From Martelella mediterranea (GTDB lineage: Bacteria > Pseudomonadota > Alphaproteobacteria > Rhizobiales > Rhizobiaceae): 64,000 nucleotides of DNA. Every line of letters starts with the position of its first letter. Positions within the stretch are counted from its first letter, which is position 1. Positions 34,644 through 46,627 of the stretch are shown one piece after another. A program made the translations under genes and the position numbers. The DNA lies in NCBI GenBank assembly GCA_003001975.1, contig PVUG01000005.1, positions 248,001-312,000 on the forward strand. Direction: 5' to 3'. The notes under the pieces were generated by a model. It saw nothing but the letters and a program-made list of their open reading frames with translations, was not told the DNA's origin and did no database searches.

Positions 34644-36152
34644 CTAAGGGGCGCCTTGGAACCGCTTTTTTCTCAAAAAACGCCAGAGATTCGACAAAGT
34701 ACGATCTGGACGAAACTCTCGCACCGATGCGGTATAGAGACGCTCTTTTTCAATTTCAGCTGCCAAATTCTGCCGCTGCTCTTTCAGGTTCTTCACTTCC
34801 GCGTTTAGTTTTTCAACATCATGAGATGCGCGTTCCACTTTCTCACAGGCAAGTTTAAGTTCGGATCGGGACGACTGGAGTTCCTGGTTAAGGCGATTAA
34901 CGTCTTCTTCCAGTGAGTACGCATGCCTCTGTGAGGCTGAGATCGTCTCATCAAGACGCTTCAAAATATATTCGAAGATCGGACGGGAATTCTCGTAAGT
35001 TAACCCCTTGAAAACACGCGAAGGAGCCAGGTCATCCGGTTTGGATTCCGTAAAAAAATCAGGAGAAGTATTATATTTCTCAGCGAAACGCCTGTACATT
35101 GGTTGAAAACGATCAACAAATGAACGCTGTTGCGCTGGAGAAAAAATTTCGCTTTCAGCTGATGACAATTTTGTCTGGAGTTCCGGCTCCATAAGAATAC
35201 CGGTTAAAAGCCCTTCAAAAGAAGAGCGATTCCAAATTGGATACGATAGCCAATCCCCCATAAAATAAACCGTTTCCACCGCTAGAGAAACGTTGGCTTC
35301 GACCTTTTCCCGGGGGGTGGCAGGCGCGGCAATGCCAGCGACCGACATAAAATCGGCGACAATGTCACCATCAATCAAAGACGTCTTGTCGTAGGGACGA
35401 ACACTTAGGCTTTGAGAACCAAATGCGTCCTCCCAATATTCAATTTTCTTCTCGATCTCGTCATGTTCTGAAATTCGAAAATCAACAACTTCTTTTATTA
35501 CCTCATCTGATATCGAAGACGTGACTTTTGTATATTCCAGAACGTCTGCTCGTATTAATCTATCAATGCGCCGAATGTAGAAAACAATCCGAACATCGAC
35601 TCCCTCAAAAAGCCTGGCGAGCGGCGCTATGCATTCAGGAGAATCCAGCTCTTCGAATAAACCCTCAGAGCTGAATATAATTTTCTGACTATGCCTTGCC
35701 TCCCCCTTTTCAGGCCGAAACGTGCTCTTGAGATAGCCCCAGCCATCCTCGACGTTATTTGCAGCGAGAGTGGCTGGCTGATGCCATAGCAGTTGTGCGT
35801 CCGGATCGGTTTGCCGTTTGACAAGAAGCAACTCAGCATGATGGCCAGATGAGTTCAGAGGTTCCGGATAGATCACCCCACTTTCTGCCAGACTGCGCCT
35901 GTGACGACACAGGTAATCCTGCAGGACCGTAGAGCCCGTTTTCGGGAGCCCGATATGTATGATCGCTTGAGCCGCCCTATCAGCTGGATATTCGTTCAAT
36001 TGTTCGCGCCTGCATCTATTGGCATTAAAACAACTTTTAGTTGCTTTATTCGCAAATGTCGATGATTGTCGCGATTCGTGTGAATGGCAGCCGCCGAAAG
36101 GCAGGACCTGTGAAAACGCTTGCGTTTCTGACCCAGTTTCAAGAATGGACAT
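34644..36152 (-). CDS. Sulfotransferase-like protein with C-terminal coiled coil
   Basis: The sequence has the PAPS-binding P-loop of sulfotransferases, AIIHIGLPKTGSTVLQDYL, and later RIVFYIRRIDRLIRADV, the usual position of the 3'-phosphate-binding Arg/Ser segment. The last ~120 residues are a coiled coil (LEEDVNRLNQELQSSRSEL) ending in a basic tail. Such proteins transfer sulfate to carbohydrates or lipids, often surface polysaccharides; the acceptor here is unknown. The open frame extends to 36347; ATG 36152 is a compromise and TTG near 36002, just before the P-loop, is possible. The gene is AT-richer than its surroundings and lies next to an IS, suggesting transfer. Confidence 0.68.
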   Translation of the reverse strand: MSILETGSETQAFSQVLPFGGCHSHESRQSSTFANKATKSCFNANRCRREQLNEYPADRAAQAIIHIGLPKTGSTVLQDYLCRHRRSLAESGVIYPEPLNSSGHHAELLLVKRQTDPDAQLLWHQPATLAANNVEDGWGYLKSTFRPEKGEARHSQKIIFSSEGLFEELDSPECIAPLARLFEGVDVRIVFYIRRIDRLIRADVLEYTKVTSSISDEVIKEVVDFRISEHDEIEKKIEYWEDAFGSQSLSVRPYDKTSLIDGDIVADFMSVAGIAAPATPREKVEANVSLAVETVYFMGDWLSYPIWNRSSFEGLLTGILMEPELQTKLSSAESEIFSPAQQRSFVDRFQPMYRRFAEKYNTSPDFFTESKPDDLAPSRVFKGLTYENSRPIFEYILKRLDETISASQRHAYSLEEDVNRLNQELQSSRSELKLACEKVERASHDVEKLNAEVKNLKEQRQNLAAEIEKERLYTASVREFRPDRTLSNLWRFLRKKRFQGAP

Positions 36153-36451
36153 TATGACAAAGCCGAGCCGAACAGCTTTCACATACGACGCATCCCAGAA
36201 TATGTATAAGAAGAAGGCGGTGTCATGAAGCCCCGCCGCGAGCGCAGGGTCGGCAGAACAGCTTCTGTCACTGGAAAACAGGGTATGCCCGTTTTTTCGG
36301 GGGAACAGGCATTGTTGATCGTCACCAAAGCCCAAAAGCCCGGCCAACCGGGAACCGAAACAGGCCTTGTAATATCACAAAGCCGCTGCGGACATTACGC
36401 ACCTCATGTAAATGAATAACGTTATTGGGAGATCAAACACTGAGAGATGTG

Positions 36452-36480
36452 TGGCGGAGAGGAAGTCCTTCGACCCCCCC
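36452..36480 (-). other. Possible tRNA-Ser 3'-end fragment (attachment-site scar)
   Basis: Read on the minus strand the segment ends CTTCCTCTCCGCCA and has TCGAA upstream at tRNA T-loop spacing. Against a typical rhizobial tRNA-Ser 3' end the last ten bases are identical, and about 18 of 22 match from TCGAA on, but the T stem no longer pairs. No cloverleaf precedes it. Confidence 0.3.
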
Positions 36481-36539
36481 TAGGTTATGTTATTTTTTAT
36501 AGATAAAACAATATCTTATGATTTTCCCTCTGAGCATTT

Positions 36540-36559
36540 TGTGTAGCCATATGTGTAGC
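36540..36559 (+). repeat. Short direct repeat TGTGTAGC
   Basis: TGTGTAGC occurs at 36540-36547 and again at 36552-36559, a 12-bp period, about 60 nt from the tRNA-Ser-like fragment. Arm-type repeats near attachment sites can look like this; chance is also possible. Confidence 0.35.
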
Positions 36560-36778
36560 ACTTAAATGCGAGTAGATGACCAATAGCTGAACCGGGCCAG
36601 CGAGAAAATAGCGGTTATGTCCCGCATCGTGATGTAGATCGTAATTTCCCAAGGACGAACAGTTCGTTGGCTTACGAGTTCGCGTCGCTTTTTTGGGTCC
36701 CGTCTGACGCATCGCTTCAGTTTCGCGAAAGCTCTCTCCCCGATCTACCGTCTCCGCGAGCAAGCGACCACGACAAAG

Positions 36779-36805
36779 GCGCCGGGAAAAGACCCGGCGC
36801 TTTTT
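36779..36805. terminator. Strong hairpin terminator beside the catalase gene
   Basis: A perfect 8-bp stem GCGCCGGG/CCCGGCGC with an AAAAGA loop followed by TTTTT on the plus strand and CCTTTGT on the minus strand. It lies 25 nt beyond the catalase stop and may end transcription in both directions. Confidence 0.7.
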
Positions 36806-36830
36806 CGTTTATGGGGCTGTCCTATCTTGA

Positions 36831-38948
36831 TCAGGCGGCCTTGACCTTGGGCTCGCGGTCCCAGACGCGCAGCTTGGCGCAGGCGGCGATGAAGTCCTCG
36901 GCATCATCTGACACGGAGAGTTTCATGCAGCCATCGTCCAGGTCCGATGCAAGCCCGGTCTTTTCGAACAGCGACATGACGGCCGCATTGTAGGCGATGA
37001 ACTTGCAATGGGAAAAGGCGTCATTGACGAAGTCCTTCGCCGTCGATTCCTGCATCAGCGTGCCGATCTCTTCCTCGCTCGCGAGGATCGCCACGGCATC
37101 ATAGAGCACCGACGGACCGCCGTTGACCTTCTGGTCTGCCTCAACCCAGGTGCCGTCGCTCGCTTCGACGCCGCCGACCATCGGGGCGACGAATTCGATC
37201 ATTGCGCCAGCCTTTTCCGCCGCCTGCTTCAACGCCTTGACGAGGCCGATATCGACACCGTCGGTCAGAAGCACGCCGAGCTTGCGGCCGGCGAAGCCCT
37301 CCGGACCATTGAGAATGATCGAAAGCTTCGGCGAGAGCTTCAACCCGTCCTTCACCGGCATCGCGCTTTCCGCCGGCTCCGGCATGGTCTTGAGCCTCAG
37401 CCCCTTCCCGACCTTTTCGGCCAGCGCCTCGTCAACGTTCAGCAGATGGGCGACCATGCGCGCGCGGATAGCCGGCGTCTCGACCTTGGACAGCTCGAAG
37501 GTGAAGGCATCGGCTATGTGGCTCTTCTCCGTGTCTGTCTGCGACAGGTAGAACTGCCGCGCCTGGCTGTAGTGATCGGCGAAGGTTTCCGAACGGTAGC
37601 GGCCCTTCGGCGCCTCGATCTCTTCCGGATGCGAGGTGAAGCCGCCCTTCGGATCCTCGCGCGGCCCGCCGGTTTCCGGTCCCCAGGAGTTGGGCTCGTA
37701 GTTGGCCCGCGTCGTCGAGTTATGGAAGGCCATGTGGCCATCCTGCTGGAAATGATGAAAGGGACAGCGCGGCGCGTTGACCGGCAGGTGGGTGAAGTTG
37801 GTCGAGCCGAGGCGGCTCAACTGGGTGTCGAGATAGGAGAAGTTGCGCCCCTGCAGCAGCGGATCGTTGGTGAAATCGATGCCGGGCACCAGGTTGCCGG
37901 TGTGGAAGGCGACCTGCTCGGTCTCGGCGAAGAAGTTGTCGACCACACGGTTCAGCGTCATCTTGCCGACGATGCGCACCGGAACCTCTTCCTCGGGGAT
38001 GATCTTGGTGGCGTCGAGCACGTCGAAGTCGAACTTTTCGGCAAAGTCCTCATCGAAGAGCTGCATGCCGAGCTCCCATTCGGGATAATCGCCCATCTGG
38101 ATCGCGTTCCAAAGATCGCGGCGATGGAAATCCGGGTCCGCGCCGTTGAGCTTCAGAGCCTCGTTCCACATTACCGACTGCATCCCCTGCTTCGGCTTCC
38201 AGTGGAACTTGACGAAGGTCGACTTGCCCTCGGCATTGACGAGACGGAAGGTATGGACGCCGAAGCCCTCCATGAAGCGGAAGGAGCGCGGAATGGTGCG
38301 GTCGGACATGATCCACAGCGCCATGTTCATCGATTCTGGCGTCAGCGATATGAAGTCCCAGAAATTGTCATGCGCGGTCTGCGCCTGCGGAAAGCCGCGG
38401 TCCGGCTCCTGTTTGGCGGCGTGGATGAGATCGGGAAACTTGATCGCGTCCTGGATGAAGAACACCGGGATATTATTGCCGACGATGTCCCAGTTGCCTT
38501 CCTTGGTATAGAATTTTACTGCAAAACCGCGCACATCACGGGCCACATCGGCCGAGCCCTTGTTACCCGCTACAGTCGAGAAGCGCACGAAGACCTCGGT
38601 CTTCTCGCCCTTGCGCTGGAACAGATCGGCGCTGGTGATATCGGTAAGCGGCTCATAGGTCTCGAAGACGCCGTGGGCACCGAAGCCACGGGCATGGACC
38701 ACCCGCTCGGGAATGCGCTCATGATCGAAGTGGAAGATCTTCTCGCGAAAGACCTGATCCTCCATCAGCGTCGGACCACGTGTACCCGCCTTCAGCGAAT
38801 TCTGGTCGTCGGCGACCGGCACGCCCTGCGCGGTGGTCAGCCTTTCGACGCCGCCGCCGCGGGTCTGGTGGATTTCGCCGCTGGTGCCGCGCAAGACCTT
38901 CTGGTCCGCGACTGTGCCCTGCTTGAGGGTTTCGGTCCGCCTCGTCAT
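36831..38948 (-). CDS. katE: Large-subunit (clade 2) catalase, KatE/HPII type
   Basis: A 705-residue heme catalase with the flavodoxin-like C-terminal domain that marks large clade-2 enzymes. The distal His is in [12 protein letters not shown], the distal Asn region in [15 protein letters not shown], and the proximal heme-ligand Tyr in [14 protein letters not shown]. From about residue 555 ([18 protein letters not shown]) is the class-I-amidotransferase-like tail. It removes hydrogen peroxide in the cytoplasm. ATG 38948 is chosen for its GGGAG site; a start 6 codons upstream is possible. A stress-sigma promoter lies 75 nt before the start, as expected for a stationary/stress catalase. Confidence 0.93.
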   Translation of the reverse strand: MTRRTETLKQGTVADQKVLRGTSGEIHQTRGGGVERLTTAQGVPVADDQNSLKAGTRGPTLMEDQVFREKIFHFDHERIPERVVHARGFGAHGVFETYEPLTDITSADLFQRKGEKTEVFVRFSTVAGNKGSADVARDVRGFAVKFYTKEGNWDIVGNNIPVFFIQDAIKFPDLIHAAKQEPDRGFPQAQTAHDNFWDFISLTPESMNMALWIMSDRTIPRSFRFMEGFGVHTFRLVNAEGKSTFVKFHWKPKQGMQSVMWNEALKLNGADPDFHRRDLWNAIQMGDYPEWELGMQLFDEDFAEKFDFDVLDATKIIPEEEVPVRIVGKMTLNRVVDNFFAETEQVAFHTGNLVPGIDFTNDPLLQGRNFSYLDTQLSRLGSTNFTHLPVNAPRCPFHHFQQDGHMAFHNSTTRANYEPNSWGPETGGPREDPKGGFTSHPEEIEAPKGRYRSETFADHYSQARQFYLSQTDTEKSHIADAFTFELSKVETPAIRARMVAHLLNVDEALAEKVGKGLRLKTMPEPAESAMPVKDGLKLSPKLSIILNGPEGFAGRKLGVLLTDGVDIGLVKALKQAAEKAGAMIEFVAPMVGGVEASDGTWVEADQKVNGGPSVLYDAVAILASEEEIGTLMQESTAKDFVNDAFSHCKFIAYNAAVMSLFEKTGLASDLDDGCMKLSVSDDAEDFIAACAKLRVWDREPKVKAA

Positions 38949-39023
38949 GGTCAATCTCCCGAACACGGTTCAATGGAAGGCCGAAACGCGCCCCGTGCTG
39001 TCAGCGCGCCCGCCATTCGGCCT

Positions 39024-39048
39024 AACCGCAACCCATGGTGATTGTTCC
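39024..39048 (-). promoter_or_regulatory. EcfG/RpoE2-type promoter of katE
   Basis: On the minus strand GGAAC (39048-39044), a 16-nt spacer and GGTT (39027-39024) match the alphaproteobacterial general-stress promoter GGAAC-N16-NGTT. Confidence 0.75.
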
Positions 39049-39108
39049 TGAAGGGGCCGAGATTTCAGGCCGAGAACTTTCCCACCGCAAGGCGCCATCC
39101 CCGATCAT

Positions 39109-40422
39109 TCATGATCTGTCGTCGATAAGGCGAGCGTTGCGCTGACCTGTGAGGAAGGTCCAGATCCACTGGACGCTGACAAGCAAGCGCTTTTCGAAGT
39201 TCACCAGCAGATAGACATGCACGATCGCCCAGAGCCACCACGCGAGCCGGCCCGTCAACTTGAACCGGCCGGACTGGAACACCGCCGCGTTGCGGCCGAT
39301 GACCGCGGTTATGCCGCGATTGCGGAAGCGGAACGGCGAGTTATCGTTCTTGCCCTCCGCCGAAAGTCGCAGCTTCCTGCCGAGATATTGCCCCTGCTGC
39401 TTGGCAACCTGCGCCAGCGCCGGAAACGGCCCGCCTTCGCCCTGGACAGCGGCCGCATCACCGAGGACATAGATATCCTCGAAGCCAATGGCGCTGAGAT
39501 CGGGCGCGACCGCCACCCGGCCGCCGCGCTGCGGCTCCACGCCGAGCCACGCTGCCACCGGCGTTGCCCTGACACCGGCGCCCCATATGACGCAAGCCGT
39601 CGGGATTTTCTCACCGCCCGCAGTAACCTCTTCAGCAGCGATCGCCTCAACCGGTGTGTTGACGCGGACATCCACGCCCCGCGCCTCAAGCCGCCTCAGC
39701 GCATACTGCGACAGTTTCTCGTCAAAACCCGAAAGAATGCCGGGCGCGGCCTCCAGCAGGATGATGTTCAGCTCTTCGGGGGCTATGTTCCTGAAATCGC
39801 GCCGCAGCAGAAACACGCCCAGTTCGGCGATGGCGCCGGCAAGTTCGACCCCGGTCGGGCCTCCGCCGACGATCACGAAGGTCAAAAGCTTGTGGCGCTC
39901 GTCCGGATCGAGCGTCAGTTCGGCACGTTCAAAGGCGAGCAGCAGCGTCTCACGCACCTGCCGGGCATCGCGGTTGGTCTTGAGACCGGGGGCGTGTGGC
40001 TTCCACTCGTCATGGCCCAGATAATTGTCGACGGACCCGGTCGCGATCACCAGCGTGTCGTATTCCACCGGTGCGCCGTCCCGCGTCAGAACGGCCTTGC
40101 GGTCCGCATCGATGCCGACAACTTCGGCCATCACCACGTCGATATTGCGCTTCTTGCCGAGCGTGCGCCGGAGCGGCTCGGAAATATCGGCGGGCGACAG
40201 GATGGCCGTCGCGATCTGATAGAGCAAAGGCTGGAACAGATTGTGGTTGCGCTTGTCGATCAGCGTCACATCGACCGGCGCGCCGCCGAGCTTCGATGCA
40301 CAGGCGAGCCCGCCAAAGCCACCGCCGACGATGGCGATGCGATGTTTCCCGACCTGCGGCGATTCTGGACCCTCGCTCTCGGCGGACGCTGCAATGCTTG
40401 TGTCTTCGCTGATTGCGGTCAT
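39109..40422 (-). CDS. ndh: Type II NADH dehydrogenase (NDH-2)
   Basis: A 437-residue single-subunit NADH:quinone oxidoreductase. The FAD-binding motif RIAIVGGGFGGLACASKLGG is near residue 30 and the NADH-binding motif FVIVGGGPTGVELAGAIAEL near 190; the flavin-contacting IYVLGDAAAVQGE is near 320. The C-terminus has a hydrophobic, amphipathic stretch (LAWWLWAIVHVYLLVNF) for membrane association. It moves electrons from NADH to quinone without pumping protons, feeding the alternative complex III and oxidase encoded divergently. ATG 40422 has an AAGGAG site; a longer frame to 40488 would cross its own promoter. Confidence 0.9.
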   Translation of the reverse strand: MTAISEDTSIAASAESEGPESPQVGKHRIAIVGGGFGGLACASKLGGAPVDVTLIDKRNHNLFQPLLYQIATAILSPADISEPLRRTLGKKRNIDVVMAEVVGIDADRKAVLTRDGAPVEYDTLVIATGSVDNYLGHDEWKPHAPGLKTNRDARQVRETLLLAFERAELTLDPDERHKLLTFVIVGGGPTGVELAGAIAELGVFLLRRDFRNIAPEELNIILLEAAPGILSGFDEKLSQYALRRLEARGVDVRVNTPVEAIAAEEVTAGGEKIPTACVIWGAGVRATPVAAWLGVEPQRGGRVAVAPDLSAIGFEDIYVLGDAAAVQGEGGPFPALAQVAKQQGQYLGRKLRLSAEGKNDNSPFRFRNRGITAVIGRNAAVFQSGRFKLTGRLAWWLWAIVHVYLLVNFEKRLLVSVQWIWTFLTGQRNARLIDDRS

Positions 40423-40470
40423 GGGCAATGCTCCTTGTCTGTCGGGGAAAACGATCTCAGCTGCCCATCG

Positions 40471-40495
40471 AACCTGAACGGGCAGCAAATGTTCC
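40471..40495 (-). promoter_or_regulatory. EcfG/RpoE2-type promoter of ndh
   Basis: On the minus strand GGAAC (40495-40491), 16-nt spacer, GGTT (40474-40471), 48 nt before ATG 40422. Confidence 0.75.
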
Positions 40496-40513
40496 GCGAT
40501 TGAAAAAAGTTCA

Positions 40514-40538
40514 GGAACAATTCCCCAGGCTGGATGTT
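40514..40538 (+). promoter_or_regulatory. EcfG/RpoE2-type promoter of the ACIII/caa3 operon
   Basis: GGAAC (40514-40518), 16-nt spacer, TGTT (40535-40538). It diverges from the ndh promoter only 19 nt away and leaves an untranslated leader of about 115 nt before GTG 40661. Confidence 0.75.
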
Positions 40539-40660
40539 CGACGGCAGCGATGACGTTGCTGGACCTGCGTGGCCAGCATCAGGAACCGGAACCAATCGGA
40601 CATGCCGGTGGTAATCAGAAAGTTGCTCCCATGGGGCAACGCCGATCAAGGGGGACCGGC

Positions 40661-41329
40661 GTGGCACAGATTTTCACCGCTTCCGCGGATGCGAAGCTTC
40701 GGCTTTTCGCCGGAGCGGTCGCGCTCGCCATCCTGATGGCGGGTGCGCTGTGGTGGTCGGCGGCAAGCTCCAGCTATCGCACCGGCGTCGACTGGGTCAG
40801 CGAACAGCCCGTCCCCTTCAGCCATCAACACCATGCCGGCGAACTGGGTATCGATTGCCGCTATTGCCACGACACCGTCGAAACCAGCGCCAAGGCCGGC
40901 CTGCCGCCGACCGAGACCTGCATGACCTGCCACTCGCAAATCTGGACCGACGCGGAAATTCTGGCGCCGGTGCGCGAGAGCTTCGCCACCGGAGAACCGC
41001 TTGAGTGGAACCGCGTCGCGCGGGTTCCTGACTATGTCTATTTCGATCACTCGATCCATGTGACCACCGGCGTGCCTTGCGAGACCTGCCATGGGCGGGT
41101 GGACCTGATGCCGCTGATGAAACAGGCAAAGCCGTTTGAGATGGGCTGGTGCCTCGATTGCCATCGCGATCCCGCCCCCGAACTGCGCCCCCCGAGCGAA
41201 GTCACCCGCATGGACTGGTCGGGCTTTGATGACGATCTCGCGGCGCATCGCGATTACGGCGCGCTCGTCGTCGAGGCGCGCGGGATCGAGCCGGACCGTC
41301 TCGATGACTGCAATGTCTGTCACCGATGA
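40661..41329 (+). CDS. actA: ActA, pentaheme cytochrome c of alternative complex III
   Basis: A 222-residue membrane-anchored cytochrome with one N-terminal helix (LFAGAVALAILMAGALWWSA) and five CxxCH heme sites: CRYCH, CMTCH, CETCH, CLDCH and CNVCH. That count and the PFSHQHHAGELGIDC opening are typical of ActA. It accepts electrons in the periplasm within quinol:cytochrome c oxidoreductase. GTG 40661 is chosen because AAGGGGG stands six bases before it and it leaves a normal anchor; ATG 40631 and 40550 are alternatives, the latter almost on the predicted transcription start. First gene of a 12-gene overlapping operon. Confidence 0.88.
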   Translation: MAQIFTASADAKLRLFAGAVALAILMAGALWWSAASSSYRTGVDWVSEQPVPFSHQHHAGELGIDCRYCHDTVETSAKAGLPPTETCMTCHSQIWTDAEILAPVRESFATGEPLEWNRVARVPDYVYFDHSIHVTTGVPCETCHGRVDLMPLMKQAKPFEMGWCLDCHRDPAPELRPPSEVTRMDWSGFDDDLAAHRDYGALVVEARGIEPDRLDDCNVCHR

Positions 41330-41339
41330 AGGAGGCCAT

Positions 41340-44221
<2,882 letters not shown>

Positions 44222-44222
<1 letters not shown>

Positions 44223-45550
44223 TGACGGAGGCAAGACCACTTTCTGCCGAACGGATCGACACCGTCACCGATCTGCCGCTCGGTTTTCCGGCACCACGCG
44301 CCTGGGCGCTCTGCTTCGCCTTCGCGATGCTCCTTTTGCTCTGCTTCGGCATCGCCGTCGCGGTGCTGTTCTGGCGCGGCGTCGGCGTGTTCGGCAACAA
44401 TATCCCGGTTGCCTGGGGCTTTCCGATCGTCAACTACATCTGGTTCCTCGGCATCGGCCATGCCGGAACGCTAATCTCCGCACTGCTGCTCCTGACCGGC
44501 GTCGGAAAGCGCAATGCGCTTAACCGCTTTGCCGAGACGATGACGCTCTTTGCCGTCATCTGTGCCGGCCTCTATCCGATCCTCCATCTCGGCCGGCCCT
44601 GGCTGTTCTACTGGACGGCGCTCTATCCGAACACCATGGGCATCTGGCCGCAGTTCAAGAGCCCGCTCGCCTGGGATTTCTTCGCCGTGCTGACCTATCT
44701 CGTGGCCTCCGCCGCCTTCTGGTATGTCGGCGCGATCCCCGATTTCGCTCGTCTGCGCGACCGCGCAAAGGGCCGCCTGGGGCAGGTCTGCTACGGGCTC
44801 GCCGCCCTTGGCTGGCGCGGCTCCATGCGGCACTGGCGGCGCTGGGAACAGGCCTATCGGCTCTGCGCCGGGCTTGCCGTCACGATGGTGTTCATCATCA
44901 CCGCGGCCTATTCTCTGCTGCTCGGCGGCGGCCCGATCCCCGGCTGGAACTCGTCGATCTTCCCGCCCTATTTCCTCTGCGGCGCGGTGTTTTCCGGCTT
45001 TGCCGTGGTGGCTGTGATCATGGCGGTGCTGCGCCGCGCCTTCCGGCTTGATGACATCCTCGCCGATGCCCATAGCGACCTTATCGGCAAGCTCCTGCTC
45101 GCGGTCGGGCTGATGACGGCCTACGGCTATCTCGCCGATATCTTCAACGCGCTCTATTCAGGCGAACAATCGGAGCTCGAAACGCTGCATGACCGGCTTT
45201 CCGGCGCCTATGCCTGGAGCTTCTGGGGCGCGGTGATCTGCAATTTCGTGCCGTTGCAGCTGCTCTGGCTGCGGCGCGTGCGGCGAAACAGCCTGCTGCT
45301 TGCCGCCATCGGCGTTTCGGTCGCGGCCGGCATGTGGATGGAGCGCTACATGCTGATCGTCACCGGACTTTACCGCGACCATCTCGTCTCCTCCTGGGGC
45401 ACGTTTCAGGCAAGCCTCTGGGACTGGGCGCTTTTCGCCGGCATGATCGGCGTCTTCCTGGCGCCGTTCCTGCTCTTTGTGCGCCTGCTGCCGATCGTCT
45501 CCGGCTTCGAGTTGAAAAAGGCGTCAGAGGAGGCCAGTCATGCCCGCTGA
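44222..45550 (+). CDS. actC: ActC, NrfD-family quinol-binding membrane subunit
   Basis: A 442-residue polytopic NrfD/PsrC-like protein with about ten helices, including ALCFAFAMLLLLCFGIAVAV and FPIVNYIWFLGIGHAGTLIS near the start and YILVTG-like MLIVTGLYRDHL late. The NYIWFLGIGHAGT segment is a conserved quinone-site element of the family. It takes electrons from menaquinol or ubiquinol in alternative complex III. ATG 44222 overlaps the actB stop, and a GTG one codon earlier is equally possible. Its end overlaps actD by 11 nt. Confidence 0.9.
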
Positions 45551-46094
45551 CCGTCCCGAGACCCATTATCACACCGCAGCCGCCGGCTTTGCCGGACCAG
45601 AGGGGCTTGCTTCTCATCTCGTAACGTTGCGGCAGCGCGGCTACCGCAAGCTGGACGTTCTCGGTCCCTATTTCTCCAAGGAGATCGCCGATGCGCTCGA
45701 CGCCGGCGACAACCGCGTTGCCTGGATCACGCTTGCCGGCGGGCTTTTCGGCGCGCTTGCCGGGCTTGGCGTGCAGCTCTACGCCAATTACGCCTACCCG
45801 CTGAATATCGGCGGGCGGCCCATCTTCGCCTGGCAACCGCTGCCGATCATCACGCTGGAAGTCGCGGTGATGTCTGCCATCGTCTTCGCGGTGCTCGGCA
45901 CGCTTCTGTCCTGCCGTCTGCCGAAGCTGCATCACCCCGATTTCGAAATCCCCGATTTTTCCGCGAGCGATCGCTTCTACATCCTCGTCCACGCCACCGA
46001 CGAGCGCTTCGATATCGCGCGAACCCCGGATGACCTGAAGAACCTCGGCGCAGAAACCGTCGCACTGGTGCCGCTGCCGGAGGCGCCGTCATGA
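45540..46094 (+). CDS. actD: ActD, DUF3341 membrane subunit of alternative complex III
   Basis: A 184-residue protein with a soluble N-terminus (ASHLVTLRQRGYRKLDVLGPY), two membrane helices (ITLAGGLFGALAGLGVQLYA and ITLEVAVMSAIVFAVLGTLL) and a soluble C-domain (DRFYILVHATDERFD). This is the DUF3341/ActD layout. Start and stop overlap the neighbouring genes. Confidence 0.88.
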   Translation: MPADRPETHYHTAAAGFAGPEGLASHLVTLRQRGYRKLDVLGPYFSKEIADALDAGDNRVAWITLAGGLFGALAGLGVQLYANYAYPLNIGGRPIFAWQPLPIITLEVAVMSAIVFAVLGTLLSCRLPKLHHPDFEIPDFSASDRFYILVHATDERFDIARTPDDLKNLGAETVALVPLPEAPS

Positions 46095-46627
46095 CCCTGC
46101 AGCCCTTGCCCCTTCTCGTCTGTCTTCTCATCCTTGCCGCCTGTGACGGCATGGACCACCAGCCGCGCTATGACGACTACGAGGAAAGTTCGCTGTTTTC
46201 CGATGGCAAGGCGCTCCAGCATCCGCCGGAGGGCACGGTCTCGCGCAGCGCGCCGGCCCAAACCGCCGCGCTTCAGACCCGCCCGCCGATGGACCGCGCG
46301 TTGCTGGAGCGGGGGAAGGAACGCTACGACATCTTCTGCGTGCCGTGTCACGATCCCGCAGGCTACGGCCATGGCCGCATCCCCTCGCGCGGCTTTCCCA
46401 CCCCGCCGAGCTTCCATTCCGAACGTCTGCGCAACGTCGATCCGCGCTATATCGTCGACGTCATCAGTGATGGCTATGGCGTGATGTATTCCTATGCCGG
46501 CCGCGTTCCGCCGCGCGACCGCTGGGCGATCGCGGCCTATGTCAAGGCGCTGCAGCTCAGCCAGGATGCGCCGGAGCGGCTGCTATCGGCGGAAGACCGG
46601 CAGAAGCTTGCGGAGGCGCAGCCATGA
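46091..46627 (+). CDS. actE: ActE, monoheme cytochrome c lipoprotein
   Basis: A 178-residue lipoprotein with signal LPLLVCLLILAAC (lipobox L-A-A-C) and one heme site CVPCH near residue 90, followed by a distal methionine candidate in DGYGVMYSYAGRV. It passes electrons from ActA/ActB to the oxidase. The start overlaps the actD stop and the stop overlaps the next start, both as ATGA. Confidence 0.88.
   Translation: MTLQPLPLLVCLLILAACDGMDHQPRYDDYEESSLFSDGKALQHPPEGTVSRSAPAQTAALQTRPPMDRALLERGKERYDIFCVPCHDPAGYGHGRIPSRGFPTPPSFHSERLRNVDPRYIVDVISDGYGVMYSYAGRVPPRDRWAIAAYVKALQLSQDAPERLLSAEDRQKLAEAQP

Larger units (their letters stand above)
36153..36778. other. Non-coding, AT-richer region with possible integration scar
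   Basis: No credible gene was found. An open frame at 36225-36419 on the plus strand lacks any recognisable motif and lies opposite the extended N-terminus of the sulfotransferase frame. The region contains a tRNA-Ser-like 3' end (36452-36480) and a short repeat pair (36540-36559), both listed separately, and an AT-rich block around 36485-36530. Confidence 0.5.

Noticed and set aside
36225-36419. 65-codon plus-strand open frame before the catalase region
   Set aside because: No motif, no ribosome binding site, and it opposes the extended sulfotransferase frame.
37008-39041. Open frame of 677 codons on the plus strand opposite the catalase gene
   Set aside because: It is the high-GC mirror of a certain gene, has no family motif and lacks a ribosome binding site.
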